NCBI RefSeq assembly: GCF_017581965.1 | Contig: NZ_JAGEVF010000007.1 | Coordinates: 62,001 to 126,000, forward strand | Direction: 5' to 3' | DNA from: Winogradskyella pelagia | GTDB taxonomy: Bacteria; Bacteroidota; Bacteroidia; Flavobacteriales; Flavobacteriaceae | Length of the DNA: 64,000 nt | Part shown: positions 15,801-24,779 of the stretch, piece by piece | Position numbering within the stretch: the first letter of the stretch is position 1 | Layout of the letters: each line of letters starts with the position of its first letter | Made by a program: the position numbers and the translations under genes | Notes under the pieces: generated by a model | Seen by the model: the letters and a program-made list of their open reading frames with translations, nothing else | The model's database searches: none | Told to the model about the DNA's origin: nothing

Positions 15801-16840
15801 TATGCTTTGTTGGCCAGTTGACCGCAGGCAGCATCAATATCTTTACCCCTACTGCGCCTTACCGTTACCGTAATATGGTTGGCTTCTAGGACTGCTTGAT
15901 ACATGTCTATGGCCTTTGAGCTTGCTTGCTGAAACTCGCCATCGTCAATAGGATTGTATTCAATAAGGTTGACTTTACTCGGTGCAAATTTACAGAACTC
16001 CACAAGCGCGTCAACGTCTTTGCGCTTATCGTTAATTCCTTCCCAAACCACATACTCGTAAGTAATTCTATTCTTTGTTTTTTCATACCAATATTCTAAT
16101 GCAGACCTCAACTCTTTTAAAGGGAAGGTAGCATTAAATGGCATAATGGACGTCCTGACCTCATCTATAGCAGAGTGTAGCGAGACTGCCAATTTAAACC
16201 TTACCCTGTCATCGGCAAGTTTTCTTATCATTTTAGGCACTCCAGATGTAGAAACCACTATCCGCTTTGGAGACATACCCAAACCCTCAGGTGATGTAAT
16301 TTTATCAATAGCCTTTAAAACGTTATTGTAGTTCATAAGAGGCTCTCCCATGCCCATAAACACAATATTACTTAAAGGCCTATCGTAATACAAGCGACTT
16401 TCATTATCAATGGCCACAACCTGATCGTATATTTCATCTGGATTTAGATTACGCATTCGTTTTAAACGCGAAGTTGCACAGAACTTACAATCTAAACTAC
16501 AGCCTACCTGTGAAGACACGCATGCCGTAGTGCGTGTAGAGGTTGGAATTAAAACAGACTCCACAATTAATCCATCATGTAATTGCACGGCATTTTTAAT
16601 GGTTCCATCAGAGCTGCGCTGCATCTGATCAACTTTAATATGATTAATAACAAAATTCTCCTCTAACATAAATCTTGTTTCAAGGGATATATTTGTCATA
16701 TCCTCAAAACTGTGAGCAGACTTTTTCCATAACCATTCGTAGACTTGGTTACCACGAAAGGCTTTATCGCCTTGTTCAACAAAAAATGTTCTTAATTGAT
16801 TTTTTGTTAATGCTCTAATATCTTTTTTGGTACTAGCCAT
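15800..16840 (-). CDS. rlmN: Dual-specificity RNA methyltransferase RlmN
   Basis: This radical-SAM enzyme methylates C2 of A2503 in 23S rRNA and A37 of some tRNAs. Visible are the CxxxCxxC cluster (CSLDCKFC), the GMGEPLMNY segment, the MPFNATFPL region, and a C-terminal YNPI plus CGQL containing the methyl-carrying Cys. The frame opens with a TTG at 16849, but ATG at 16840 (MASTKKDIRAL) is preferred, giving 346 residues. It lies downstream of queA on the same strand but is separated by a terminator. Confidence 0.96.
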   Translation of the reverse strand: MASTKKDIRALTKNQLRTFFVEQGDKAFRGNQVYEWLWKKSAHSFEDMTNISLETRFMLEENFVINHIKVDQMQRSSDGTIKNAVQLHDGLIVESVLIPTSTRTTACVSSQVGCSLDCKFCATSRLKRMRNLNPDEIYDQVVAIDNESRLYYDRPLSNIVFMGMGEPLMNYNNVLKAIDKITSPEGLGMSPKRIVVSTSGVPKMIRKLADDRVRFKLAVSLHSAIDEVRTSIMPFNATFPLKELRSALEYWYEKTKNRITYEYVVWEGINDKRKDVDALVEFCKFAPSKVNLIEYNPIDDGEFQQASSKAIDMYQAVLEANHITVTVRRSRGKDIDAACGQLANKA

Positions 16841-16880
16841 AGATGGCAAAATTAAGGATTATAAATCTTTACCTAAACAA

Positions 16881-16907
16881 AACAGCCTCCATAATAAGGA
16901 GGCTGTT
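16881..16907 (-). terminator. Terminator downstream of queA
   Basis: A perfect 10-bp stem AACAGCCTCC / GGAGGCTGTT with a 7-base loop is followed on the minus strand by TTGTTT. It separates queA from rlmN. Confidence 0.8.
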
Positions 16908-16926
16908 AAGATATTGAAATTGTAAT

Positions 16927-17976
16927 TTAAATTATCAACATGGCATCGCCATAGGAATAGAATCTATATTTTTCTTTTACTGCAACCTCATAAGCATGCT
17001 TTGCGAATTCATGACCAGCAAATGCAGAAATCATCATTAACAGCGTAGACTTGGGCGTATGAAAATTAGTAATCATACTATTGGCAATGCTAAATTCATA
17101 AGGTGGAAAAATAAATTTATTGGTCCATCCCTCATAAGGATTTAGCCTACCACTAGAAGACACAGAACTTTCAATGGTTCTCATTGAGGTCGTTCCAACA
17201 GCGCACACTCTCTTCTTATTTTCAATACCTTTATTTACGATATCTGCAGCTCTTTGGTCTATTGTTATCTCTTCACTATCCATCTTATGCTTAGATAAGT
17301 CTTCTACCTCAACCGGATTAAAAGTTCCCAACCCAACATGCAAAGTAACCTCCGCCATTTCAACACCTTTAATCTCCAATCTTTTAAGTAAGTGCTTTGA
17401 AAAGTGGAGTCCGGCAGTTGGTGCAGCTACAGCCCCTTCGTTTTTAGCGAAAATAGTTTGGTAACGATCTTCATCTTCTGGCTCAACATCGCGCTTAATA
17501 TATTTTGGAAGTGGTGTCTCTCCAAGTTCTGTCAGTTTTCTCCTAAAATCAATGTAAGACCCATCATATAAGAAACGTAGTGTTCTTCCTCGAGACGTTG
17601 TATTGTCAATAACCTCAGCTACTAAAGTTTCGTCTTCACCGAAATATAATTTATTGCCAATTCTAATTTTACGCGCAGGATCTACAAGTACATCCCAGAG
17701 ACGTTGATCTTGGTTCAATTCTCTTAATAAGAAGACCTCAATACGTGCTCCCGTCTTTTCTTTGTTGCCATACAAGCGTGCTGGAAAAACCTTGGTGTTG
17801 TTTAAAATCATCACATCACCTTCATCAAAATAATCGATGACATCCTTGAATAATTTGTGCTCAATGGTTTGTTTCTCTCTATCTAAAACCATTAGACGTG
17901 ATTCATCCCTATGCTCTGCTGGATGTTCTGCTAATAACTCTGGTGGAAGATCGAAGTTAAAGTGTGATAATTTCAT
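16927..17976 (-). CDS. queA: S-adenosylmethionine:tRNA ribosyltransferase-isomerase
   Basis: QueA transfers and isomerises the ribosyl group of SAM to make epoxyqueuosine at tRNA position 34. The 349 residues match the family throughout: [75 protein letters not shown]. It has its own well-formed promoter just upstream and a terminator downstream, so it is probably a single-gene unit within a conserved run of housekeeping genes. Confidence 0.97.
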   Translation of the reverse strand: MKLSHFNFDLPPELLAEHPAEHRDESRLMVLDREKQTIEHKLFKDVIDYFDEGDVMILNNTKVFPARLYGNKEKTGARIEVFLLRELNQDQRLWDVLVDPARKIRIGNKLYFGEDETLVAEVIDNTTSRGRTLRFLYDGSYIDFRRKLTELGETPLPKYIKRDVEPEDEDRYQTIFAKNEGAVAAPTAGLHFSKHLLKRLEIKGVEMAEVTLHVGLGTFNPVEVEDLSKHKMDSEEITIDQRAADIVNKGIENKKRVCAVGTTSMRTIESSVSSSGRLNPYEGWTNKFIFPPYEFSIANSMITNFHTPKSTLLMMISAFAGHEFAKHAYEVAVKEKYRFYSYGDAMLII

Positions 17977-17998
17977 TTGCTCTTATTTTTTGAAGTGG

Positions 17999-18030
17999 CA
18001 AATATACAACCTCAAGCTAGGCCTTGTCAA
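17999..18030 (-). promoter_or_regulatory. Promoter of queA
   Basis: Minus strand TTG (18030-18028), 21 bases, then TATATTTG (18006-17999). This is an exact match to the flavobacterial TTG-N17-23-TAnnTTTG pattern, 22 bases before the ATG. Confidence 0.65.
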
Positions 18031-18043
18031 GTAAATGAGGGGT

Positions 18044-19270
18044 TTATTTTAAATTGAAGCCAAGAGATTTCAAATCTTGCCAAAAATTTGGATAGGATTT
18101 ACTCACCACATCAGAATCTTCGATGGTTATTGTAGTTTTGAGAGCTAAGGGTGCAAAAGCCATAGCCATACGATGATCATTATATGTTGCAATAGCTATA
18201 TTTGGCTCAATCCGTTTAGAAGCCTTAAGTTTAAGACTGTTTTCAGTAACTTCGACATCTGCACCAAGTTTACCCAATTCCGTTTGCAAAGCTAAAAGAC
18301 GATCTGTTTCCTTAATTTTTAAGGTATGTAGCCCTGTGAGATTTGCTTCTAAATGTAACCCAAATGCAGTAACCACAATGGTCTGGGCAATATCTGGCGC
18401 ATGGCTTAAATCTAAGTTAATATTCGTTCTTTCGAGAACGTCCGTTGTTTTTCTTAGTTGAATTCCATTTTTAGTGTATTCTGTTTCAACTCCAAATTCT
18501 TCATAAATATGAGCCAATGCCGCATCGCCTTGTATGGAATTTGTTTTGTATGATTTTAAATGTAGTTCGGCACCAATTTCGCTAAGCGCAATTACACTGT
18601 AAAAATAAGAGGCTGATGACCAATCGGATTCTACTTCGATTGTTGTTTTTGGTGTAGGATGTTTTGCTGGTTTTATAGTTATAACTTTATTTTTAAAACT
18701 TGTTTCAACACCTATTTGACGAAGTAGACTAAGGGTCATTTTTATATAAGGTACAGAGGTGATTGTCCCTTTAAGCTCCAAAACCAAACCATTTTCTAAA
18801 ACTGGTGCAATTAAAAGTAAGGCCGAAATGTACTGGCTACTTACATTGGCTTTAAGCTCTACACTACTATTGTTGAGTTGTTTTCCTTTTATCTTAAGTG
18901 GTGGAAAACCATTATTTTCTAGATAAGTGATATCAGCACCCAATGCTCTTAGCGCATCGACCAAAATCTTAATTGGACGTTCTTTCATTCTGCTAGAACC
19001 CGTAAGAACGACTTCTCTATTTTCTTGAACCGCAAAATAAGCCGTTAGAAATCGCATGGCCGTCCCTGCATGATGAATATCAATAAGCTCAGCGTTAGAT
19101 GCTAAGGCCTTCTTCATCAAACTAGTATCATCTGAATTAGAAAGGTTCTTTATGTTAATATTAGAAAATAAAGCCTGAAGCAAAAGCGCTCTATTAGATT
19201 CACTCTTAGACCCGGTTATTTGAATGGCCTTGTTACCAAGTAGTTTAGATTTTTCTATATGCACATGCAT
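18044..19270 (-). CDS. aroA: 3-phosphoshikimate 1-carboxyvinyltransferase (EPSP synthase)
   Basis: It is the sixth shikimate-pathway enzyme, joining PEP to shikimate 3-phosphate. The 408-residue protein shows SKSESNRALLL near the N-terminus, HAGTAMRFLTAYF (about 66-78), MKERPIKILVDALRALGA and the closing DHRMAMAFAPLAL. Some motifs are more divergent than in E. coli AroA (KSESNR, GTAMRF), as is usual in this phylum. It ends an apparent minus-strand run rsgA-dtd-MazG-like-aroA and feeds chorismate to the Phe/Tyr operon encoded nearby. Confidence 0.95.
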   Translation of the reverse strand: MHVHIEKSKLLGNKAIQITGSKSESNRALLLQALFSNINIKNLSNSDDTSLMKKALASNAELIDIHHAGTAMRFLTAYFAVQENREVVLTGSSRMKERPIKILVDALRALGADITYLENNGFPPLKIKGKQLNNSSVELKANVSSQYISALLLIAPVLENGLVLELKGTITSVPYIKMTLSLLRQIGVETSFKNKVITIKPAKHPTPKTTIEVESDWSSASYFYSVIALSEIGAELHLKSYKTNSIQGDAALAHIYEEFGVETEYTKNGIQLRKTTDVLERTNINLDLSHAPDIAQTIVVTAFGLHLEANLTGLHTLKIKETDRLLALQTELGKLGADVEVTENSLKLKASKRIEPNIAIATYNDHRMAMAFAPLALKTTITIEDSDVVSKSYPNFWQDLKSLGFNLK

Positions 19271-19297
19271 CAGCGATCCCTTGTTTAGGCTGTAAAA

Positions 19298-19624
19298 CTA
19301 CTTTAATTTATCATTATTATGATGCCTATCGTGATCTCGTTTGGTCTTTTTCAACATTTTTTTGTCAAAAGCCTCTTGCAAATTTATACCTGTTTGATTA
19401 GCGAGGCAAAGTACTACAAATACTACATCTGCCAATTCTTCTCCAAGATCTTTATCTTTATCGGTTTCTTTTTCACTTTGCTCACCATAGCGTCGCGCTA
19501 TAATCCTAGCCACCTCCCCAACTTCCTCTGTGAGCTGAGCCATATTGGTTAATTCATTAAAGTAACGAACACCGTGCTCTTTTATCCAATTATCTACCTC
19601 TTGCTGCGCGTTTTTTATTTTCAT
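19298..19624 (-). CDS. MazG-like nucleotide pyrophosphohydrolase
   Basis: The 108-residue helical protein has the MazG/all-alpha NTP pyrophosphatase pattern: LTEEVGEVARIIARRYGE (EExxE-type metal ligands) and DLGEELADVVFVVLCLANQTGI (ExxD). It is expected to hydrolyse nucleoside triphosphates to monophosphates, as a house-cleaning enzyme or on dNTPs. It lies between dtd and aroA in one apparent operon, with gaps under 50 bases. The His/Asp-rich C-terminus (DHDRHHNNDK) is probably a disordered tail. Confidence 0.88.
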   Translation of the reverse strand: MKIKNAQQEVDNWIKEHGVRYFNELTNMAQLTEEVGEVARIIARRYGEQSEKETDKDKDLGEELADVVFVVLCLANQTGINLQEAFDKKMLKKTKRDHDRHHNNDKLK

Positions 19625-19670
19625 TATATTGTCTTTTTAGAATTCTTAATTGATATTTAGTACCAATCAA

Positions 19671-20123
19671 CTATTCTCTATTCTTTGTATCAATTATAAT
19701 TGTTACTGGACCGTCATTAATTAACTGCACCTTCATATCTGCACCAAACTCACCAGTTGAAATCTCCTTACTTAAGACATTGCTCAATCCTTTAGTGAAT
19801 TTATGGTATAGCGGAATAGCTATTTCTGGTTTGGCTGCCTTAATGTAGCTTGGTCTATTTCCTTTTTTAGTGCTGGCGTGAAGTGTGAATTGACTAACTA
19901 AAAGTATATCTCCATCTATTTGAAGAACAGACTTATTCATTACACCATTATCATCTGGAAACACTCTTAAATTGGTGATTTTTTTGCACAACCATTCGAT
20001 ATCTTCAGTGGTATCTTCTTCTACAATGCCCAACAATATCAAAAGCCCTGTACCAATTTGTCCAACAATTTTATTGTCAATTACCACTGATGCTTGAGAA
20101 ACCCTTTGAATCACAACTTTCAT
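19671..20123 (-). CDS. dtd: D-aminoacyl-tRNA deacylase
   Basis: It removes D-amino acids (and Gly from tRNA-Ala) mischarged on tRNA. The signature elements are LVSQFTLHASTKKGNRPS and the NDGPVT segment near the C-terminus. The frame extends to an ATG at 20135, but ATG 20123 (MKVVIQRVSQASV) overlaps the rsgA stop as ATGA and matches the family N-terminus. It is therefore taken as the start, with translational coupling to rsgA. Confidence 0.95.
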   Translation of the reverse strand: MKVVIQRVSQASVVIDNKIVGQIGTGLLILLGIVEEDTTEDIEWLCKKITNLRVFPDDNGVMNKSVLQIDGDILLVSQFTLHASTKKGNRPSYIKAAKPEIAIPLYHKFTKGLSNVLSKEISTGEFGADMKVQLINDGPVTIIIDTKNRE

Positions 20124-21070
20124 TCCGTGTCCCAATTATCGGTTCTGTAGTTTTCTTCCTCCCCTTCTAAAATCTGGAGATAACTTCTATATCTAGAATA
20201 GGAGACCTCATCATTATCCAAGGCCTCTTTTACGGCACATTTAGGCTCTTTGATATGCAAGCAGTTATTGAATTTACAATCTTGCTTTAATTTAAAAAAC
20301 TCAGGAAAATAATCACCCACTTCTTCCTTTTCCATATCAACTACTCCAAAACCTTTAATCCCAGGTGTATCAATAATCTTGGCGTCGAAACTTAAATCGA
20401 ACATTTCTGCAAATGTAGTGGTATGCTGCCCTTGAAGGTGCTGTTCTGAAATTTCCTTAGTCTTTAAGTCTAAAGAAGGCTCAATTGCATTGACCAATGT
20501 TGATTTACCAACACCTGAATGGCCTGCAAACATATTCACCTTGCCTTCCATAAGACTCTTCACCTTGTCAATGTTTTTCCCCGTAGCAGCCGAAATCTCA
20601 ATTGTAGGGTACCCTATTTTATGATATACATTTTGCAAATATTTAATTTCCAATAGGTCTTCCTCACTATATAAATCAATTTTATTAAATAACAATACCG
20701 TATCTACTGAATATGCTTCTGCCGTAACCAAGAACCTATCGATAAAGCTTGTAAATGTTGGCGGATTGTTTAAGGTAATCAATAAAAATACCTGATCTAT
20801 ATTGGCAGCAATAATGTGGGTTTGTTTAGATAGTTTTACGGACTTTCTTATAATATAATTCTTTCGTTCTTCAATTCGTTTAATGACACCTGTCTCTGTG
20901 TTATTTTTAGTCTCTAAATCAAATTCTACCCTATCTCCAACTGCAATAGGATTGGTACTTTTAATTCCTTTTAACCTGAACTTTCCTTTAATCCTACACT
21001 CGTAGAACTTTCCGTTCAAGGTCTTGACCAAATACCAACTTCCTGTAGATTTATAAACAATTCCCGTCAT
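20120..21070 (-). CDS. rsgA: Small ribosomal subunit biogenesis GTPase RsgA
   Basis: This circularly permuted GTPase matures the 30S subunit. The 316 residues contain an N-terminal OB fold (1-75) and G4 LLFNKIDL. G1 GHSGVGKSTLVNAI and G3 DTPGIKGFG come after G4, the permutation hallmark. A C-terminal zinc knuckle (CKFNNCLHIKEPKC) follows. It leads the rsgA-dtd-MazG-like-aroA run and is divergent from a small secreted-protein gene. Confidence 0.97.
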   Translation of the reverse strand: MTGIVYKSTGSWYLVKTLNGKFYECRIKGKFRLKGIKSTNPIAVGDRVEFDLETKNNTETGVIKRIEERKNYIIRKSVKLSKQTHIIAANIDQVFLLITLNNPPTFTSFIDRFLVTAEAYSVDTVLLFNKIDLYSEEDLLEIKYLQNVYHKIGYPTIEISAATGKNIDKVKSLMEGKVNMFAGHSGVGKSTLVNAIEPSLDLKTKEISEQHLQGQHTTTFAEMFDLSFDAKIIDTPGIKGFGVVDMEKEEVGDYFPEFFKLKQDCKFNNCLHIKEPKCAVKEALDNDEVSYSRYRSYLQILEGEEENYRTDNWDTE

Positions 21071-21149
21071 TCCGTTTAATTACAACAGCAAAGAAACGAC
21101 ATTTAACAAAAAATCCCTATTTTCAATGGATAATCAAAAATCAAATACA

Positions 21150-21632
21150 ATGAAGCAAAACTTTTTATTTATCGGTCTTTTTATCGCAGGGTTCCTGTCG
21201 TTTTCATTTATAAATTCTAATAAGCCAGTAACTGGTGTTGAATATCAGGTGGTGACGAGCGTAGAATCGATTATCCCAAATGGTCTTGGGCGTTCGCGGC
21301 TCATTTCTTCTAACGTGAAAAGAGATTATGATGAGTTTACCTCTGAACGCTCAAGTGATAAGGATGACGATAAAAGAAACAAATCTAAACGTGGTGATAT
21401 ACGCGTCAAAGACTTTGAAGAGACCAAGTTGCTCAACTTCTTCAATATCGGTGGCATTCGTTTTCAGAATATTGTAGCTAACGATGCTGTTATTACTTCA
21501 AAGATAAATGCCATGTCAGATGAAGGCTGGGAATTGGCATTTGTAACTAGTAGCACAGAGAGTGATGCAGGTAAAGGAGATGGTCAAGGAATTTTTGTAA
21601 CGCGCTATCTTTTTAAACGCAATAAACAATAA
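21150..21632 (+). CDS. Small exported protein of unknown function
   Basis: The reading frame also has an ATG at 21126. The start at 21150 (MKQNFLFIGLFIAGFLSFSF) gives a clean signal peptide of about 20 residues and a 160-residue product; the longer form adds eight polar residues. After a Ser/Lys/Asp-rich segment (about 60-95) the C-terminal part (INAMSDEGWELAFVTSS, GIFVTRYLFKR) resembles the small DUF4177-like fold seen as 'GWELV' proteins. No function is known. It is followed by a strong terminator. Confidence 0.68.
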   Translation: MKQNFLFIGLFIAGFLSFSFINSNKPVTGVEYQVVTSVESIIPNGLGRSRLISSNVKRDYDEFTSERSSDKDDDKRNKSKRGDIRVKDFEETKLLNFFNIGGIRFQNIVANDAVITSKINAMSDEGWELAFVTSSTESDAGKGDGQGIFVTRYLFKRNKQ

Positions 21633-21635
21633 AAC

Positions 21636-21666
21636 AAAAAAGCCTCGAATTATCGAGGCTTTTTTT
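21636..21666. terminator. Bidirectional terminator
   Basis: The stem AAAAAAGCCTCGA / TCGAGGCTTTTTT with loop ATTA sits between the small exported protein and the end of the aromatic operon. It closes that operon on the minus strand. Confidence 0.92.
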
Positions 21667-21667
21667 A

Positions 21668-22750
21668 TTAGTGATTAATTATCTCTTCTTGATGATTTAT
21701 GGACTCTTGGTGAATCGCCTTGAACATTCTTAGAATAAACTCTTCGCTTAGATTTTTTTCTTCCCCTTCTAAAATCATCTTACCTAAAATCTCATTCCAT
21801 CGCTTAGACTGAAGAACAGCCACATTATGTGCCTTTTTTAAAGACCCAATATCGTCTGCAACTTTCATTCGTTTCCCTAAAATCTCTATTAATTGATGAT
21901 CAATAACATCTATTTTAGTCCGTAGAGTGTTAATCTTATTGTTAAAAGCCGCATCGTCACCAGACTCCTTTCTTATTCTTAAGTCTTCTGTGTACTTAAT
22001 TAAAGCATCTGGTGTAATCTGTTGTGCAGCATCACTCCATGCATTATCCGGATCGTAATGTGTTTCTATCATTAAGCCATCATAATTAAGATCTAGAGCG
22101 GTCTGACTTAAATCGAAAATAATGTCCCTACGTCCAGCAATATGAGAAGGGTCTAGTATTAATGGTAAATCTGGAAAACGATTTTGCAAATCAATGGCAA
22201 TTTGCCACTCTGGATTATTTCTATATCTGGTTTTTTCATAGGTTGAAAAGCCTCTATGAATAACTCCAAGATTAGCAACATCAGCCTTATAAAAGCGTTC
22301 TACAGCACCTAGCCACAACGATAAATCTGGATTAACCGGATTTTTGATAAGTACTGGTTTATCTGTACCCTTTAATGCATCAGCAATATCCTGAACTATA
22401 AATGGACTTACCGTAGTCCTGGCACCAATCCATAGGATATCAACATCGTGTTTTAACGCTAATTCTACATGGTGTGGATTGGCCACCTCAGTTGTTATCT
22501 TCAATCCTGTTTCGGCCTTAGCTCTTTGCAACCATTTTAATCCTAAAGCACCAACTCCTTCAAAATTACCTGGACGTGTTCTTGGTTTCCAAATACCTGC
22601 TCTAAAGACTGTTGCATCGCTATTCTTTAATTGATGTGCAATCTTTAGCACTTGGTCTTCGGTCTCGGCACTACAGGGACCAGCAATGACCAAGGGATGA
22701 TTTAAATTAAAGGCATCTAACCAGTTACGCAATTCTTTTTTATTTTCCAT
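21668..22750 (-). CDS. Bifunctional DAHP synthase / chorismate mutase
   Basis: The 360-residue fusion has an N-terminal type I-beta DAHP synthase (about 1-260; VIAGPCSAETEDQV, KPRTRPGNFEG, WIGARTTVSPF, DPSHIAGRR). It carries a C-terminal AroQ chorismate mutase (about 268-355; LRTKIDVIDHQLIEILGKRMKVADDIGSLKK). It makes DAHP from PEP and erythrose 4-phosphate and converts chorismate to prephenate, so one protein serves the first common and first branch steps. It is the last gene of the attenuator-controlled operon; mutase fusion often gives prephenate/chorismate feedback in this enzyme type. Confidence 0.95.
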   Translation of the reverse strand: MENKKELRNWLDAFNLNHPLVIAGPCSAETEDQVLKIAHQLKNSDATVFRAGIWKPRTRPGNFEGVGALGLKWLQRAKAETGLKITTEVANPHHVELALKHDVDILWIGARTTVSPFIVQDIADALKGTDKPVLIKNPVNPDLSLWLGAVERFYKADVANLGVIHRGFSTYEKTRYRNNPEWQIAIDLQNRFPDLPLILDPSHIAGRRDIIFDLSQTALDLNYDGLMIETHYDPDNAWSDAAQQITPDALIKYTEDLRIRKESGDDAAFNNKINTLRTKIDVIDHQLIEILGKRMKVADDIGSLKKAHNVAVLQSKRWNEILGKMILEGEEKNLSEEFILRMFKAIHQESINHQEEIINH

Positions 22751-22778
22751 AATGCTATTTAATCTCTTTTTCTAATTT

Positions 22779-23630
22779 TTATTGTATTCCCTTTAAAATC
22801 TTTTTGATGTGATTTGTAGATTCCATTTCATTAAATACTGCGTCAAAATCATTTTCTTTTATTAAATTTTTAAAGTGCTCTAAGTTGCTAATATATTCCT
22901 CCAAAGTTTCTATAACATTGGTTTTATTTTGTCGAAAGATGGGTGTCCACATAGCAGGAGAGCTTTTGGCTAATCTCACTGTACTTTCAAATCCACTACC
23001 AGCCATATCAAAAATATCGCGTTCATTCTTTTCTTTTTCTATTACCGTTTTCCCAAGCATAAATGAACTAATATGCGATAAGTGCGATACGTAAGCAATG
23101 TGCTTGTCATGTGCTTTAGGATTCATGTAACGAATGCGCATACCCAAATCTTTAAACACGGTTAATGCTATTTCTTGAAGTTTAAAAGCCGTCTCTTCTA
23201 CCTCACAAATAATATTAGTTTTGTTTTGAAAGAGACCTGCTACAGCAGCAGACGGCCCTGAAAACTCAGTCCCTGCAATAGGATGTGCCGCTAAAAAATT
23301 TCTCCGCTTTGGATGATCTTTAACGCTGAGACAAATATCTTCTTTGGTTGAACCTACATCAAATACGATGGTATCGTCTGAAATAGCATCTAAAATTAAA
23401 GGCAGTATTTCTAAAGTAGCATCGACAGGAATAGCCATTACAACAAGGTCTGCTTTATCCAAGAATTCAAACGTGGCTTTTTCATCGATAAGCCCTAATC
23501 TCACAGCTTCATCTAAATGTTGTTCATTTTTGTCAATACCATAAATAGTCAATGCCGCATACTTTTGCTTTAAATCCAACGCAAAACTTCCTCCTATCAA
23601 TCCTATACCAACAATAACGACGTTTTTCAT
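22779..23630 (-). CDS. tyrA: Prephenate dehydrogenase
   Basis: It oxidatively decarboxylates prephenate to 4-hydroxyphenylpyruvate. The 283 residues have a Rossmann NAD(P) motif at the N-terminus (VGIGLIGGSFALDL) and the HPIAGTEFSGPSAA substrate segment. The helical dimerisation domain contains HDKHIAYVSHLSHISSF. No ACT domain is present. It sits between the aminotransferase and DAHP synthase genes with 6-28 base gaps, so tyrosine synthesis is co-transcribed with phenylalanine synthesis. Confidence 0.95.
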   Translation of the reverse strand: MKNVVIVGIGLIGGSFALDLKQKYAALTIYGIDKNEQHLDEAVRLGLIDEKATFEFLDKADLVVMAIPVDATLEILPLILDAISDDTIVFDVGSTKEDICLSVKDHPKRRNFLAAHPIAGTEFSGPSAAVAGLFQNKTNIICEVEETAFKLQEIALTVFKDLGMRIRYMNPKAHDKHIAYVSHLSHISSFMLGKTVIEKEKNERDIFDMAGSGFESTVRLAKSSPAMWTPIFRQNKTNVIETLEEYISNLEHFKNLIKENDFDAVFNEMESTNHIKKILKGIQ

Positions 23631-23636
23631 ATGTCT

Positions 23637-24779
23637 TTAAATCCTAGCTAAGGCTTCATTAATATCATCCTCTGAGGCACAAAGTGAAAATCTCACATAG
23701 CCCTCTCCATTACTTCCAAAAACGGTTCCTGGAGCAATAAAAATGGAATGCTCCTTTAAAACGACATCCGTAAACTCCTCTGATTTTATATGCGGTGGTA
23801 ATTTTGCCCAAACAAAAAGACCTGAAGTGTCTTTATCATACGTACAATTTAGTCCGTCGGCGAGTTTCCAAATCAATTCTCTTCGCTGTTGATATACACT
23901 ATTTAAACTCACATACCACAAATCAGATGATTTTAAGGCTTCTATAGCACCTTTTTGGATACCATAGAACATCCCTGAATCCATATTACTCTTTACCTTT
24001 AAAACAGCATTGACATAATCATAATTACCAACAAGCATGCCAACACGCCAGCCTGCCATATTGAAGGTTTTGCTTAAGGAGTTCAATTCTAAACAGACAT
24101 CCTTAGCATTTTTATAACGCATAATACTAATTGGTCTATTGTTTAAAATAAAACTGTAAGGATTGTCATTAACAATTAAAATGTTGTGACGCTTTCCAAA
24201 AGCAATGACCTCATCATAAAACTTATTTGAAGCATTTGCCCCCGTGGGCATGTGCGGATAACTAACCCACATAATTTTCACCTTACTCAAATCCATTCGC
24301 TCGAGCGCGATAAAATCTGGCTCCCATTGATTCTCCTCCAACAAATCATAGAATACTGGCTCTGCTTCAAGTAATTTTGTAACAGCTGAATAGGTTGGAT
24401 ATCCGGGATTTGGGATGAGCACTTCGTCTCCTGTATTTAAGAAGGCCATTGAAATATGCATTATCCCTTCTTTGCTTCCCAAAAGCGGTAAAATTTCTGT
24501 TTGTGAGCTTAGATTGACCCTGTAGTGCTTTTTATAGAAATTGGCTATTTCTTCTCTAAACTCCGGAATACCTTGATAGCTTTGATACCTATGTGCTCCA
24601 TCATCAATTAAGCTGTCTTGAAGTAGCATCGTAGCCTTAAAAGGTGGCGCTAAATCAGGACTTCCAACACCTAAGTTAATAATAGGTTTGCCCTGGGACT
24701 TTAAAAACGCAACTTCCCTTAATTTTTTGGAGAAGTAGTATTCTTCAACTGATTTTAATCTGTTTGCTACATCAATCAT
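23637..24779 (-). CDS. Class I/II PLP aminotransferase (aromatic branch)
   Basis: The 380-residue fold-type I aminotransferase has NLGVGSPDLAPP near the N-terminus, a NPGYPTYSA loop, the VNDNPYSFILN segment and the PLP-lysine motif SLSKTFNMAGWRVG. Placed between pheA and tyrA, it is expected to aminate phenylpyruvate and 4-hydroxyphenylpyruvate, using glutamate or aspartate. Its start overlaps the pheA stop (ATGA), so it is translationally coupled. LL-diaminopimelate-type or aspartate aminotransferase activity cannot be excluded from sequence. Confidence 0.9.
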   Translation of the reverse strand: MIDVANRLKSVEEYYFSKKLREVAFLKSQGKPIINLGVGSPDLAPPFKATMLLQDSLIDDGAHRYQSYQGIPEFREEIANFYKKHYRVNLSSQTEILPLLGSKEGIMHISMAFLNTGDEVLIPNPGYPTYSAVTKLLEAEPVFYDLLEENQWEPDFIALERMDLSKVKIMWVSYPHMPTGANASNKFYDEVIAFGKRHNILIVNDNPYSFILNNRPISIMRYKNAKDVCLELNSLSKTFNMAGWRVGMLVGNYDYVNAVLKVKSNMDSGMFYGIQKGAIEALKSSDLWYVSLNSVYQQRRELIWKLADGLNCTYDKDTSGLFVWAKLPPHIKSEEFTDVVLKEHSIFIAPGTVFGSNGEGYVRFSLCASEDDINEALARI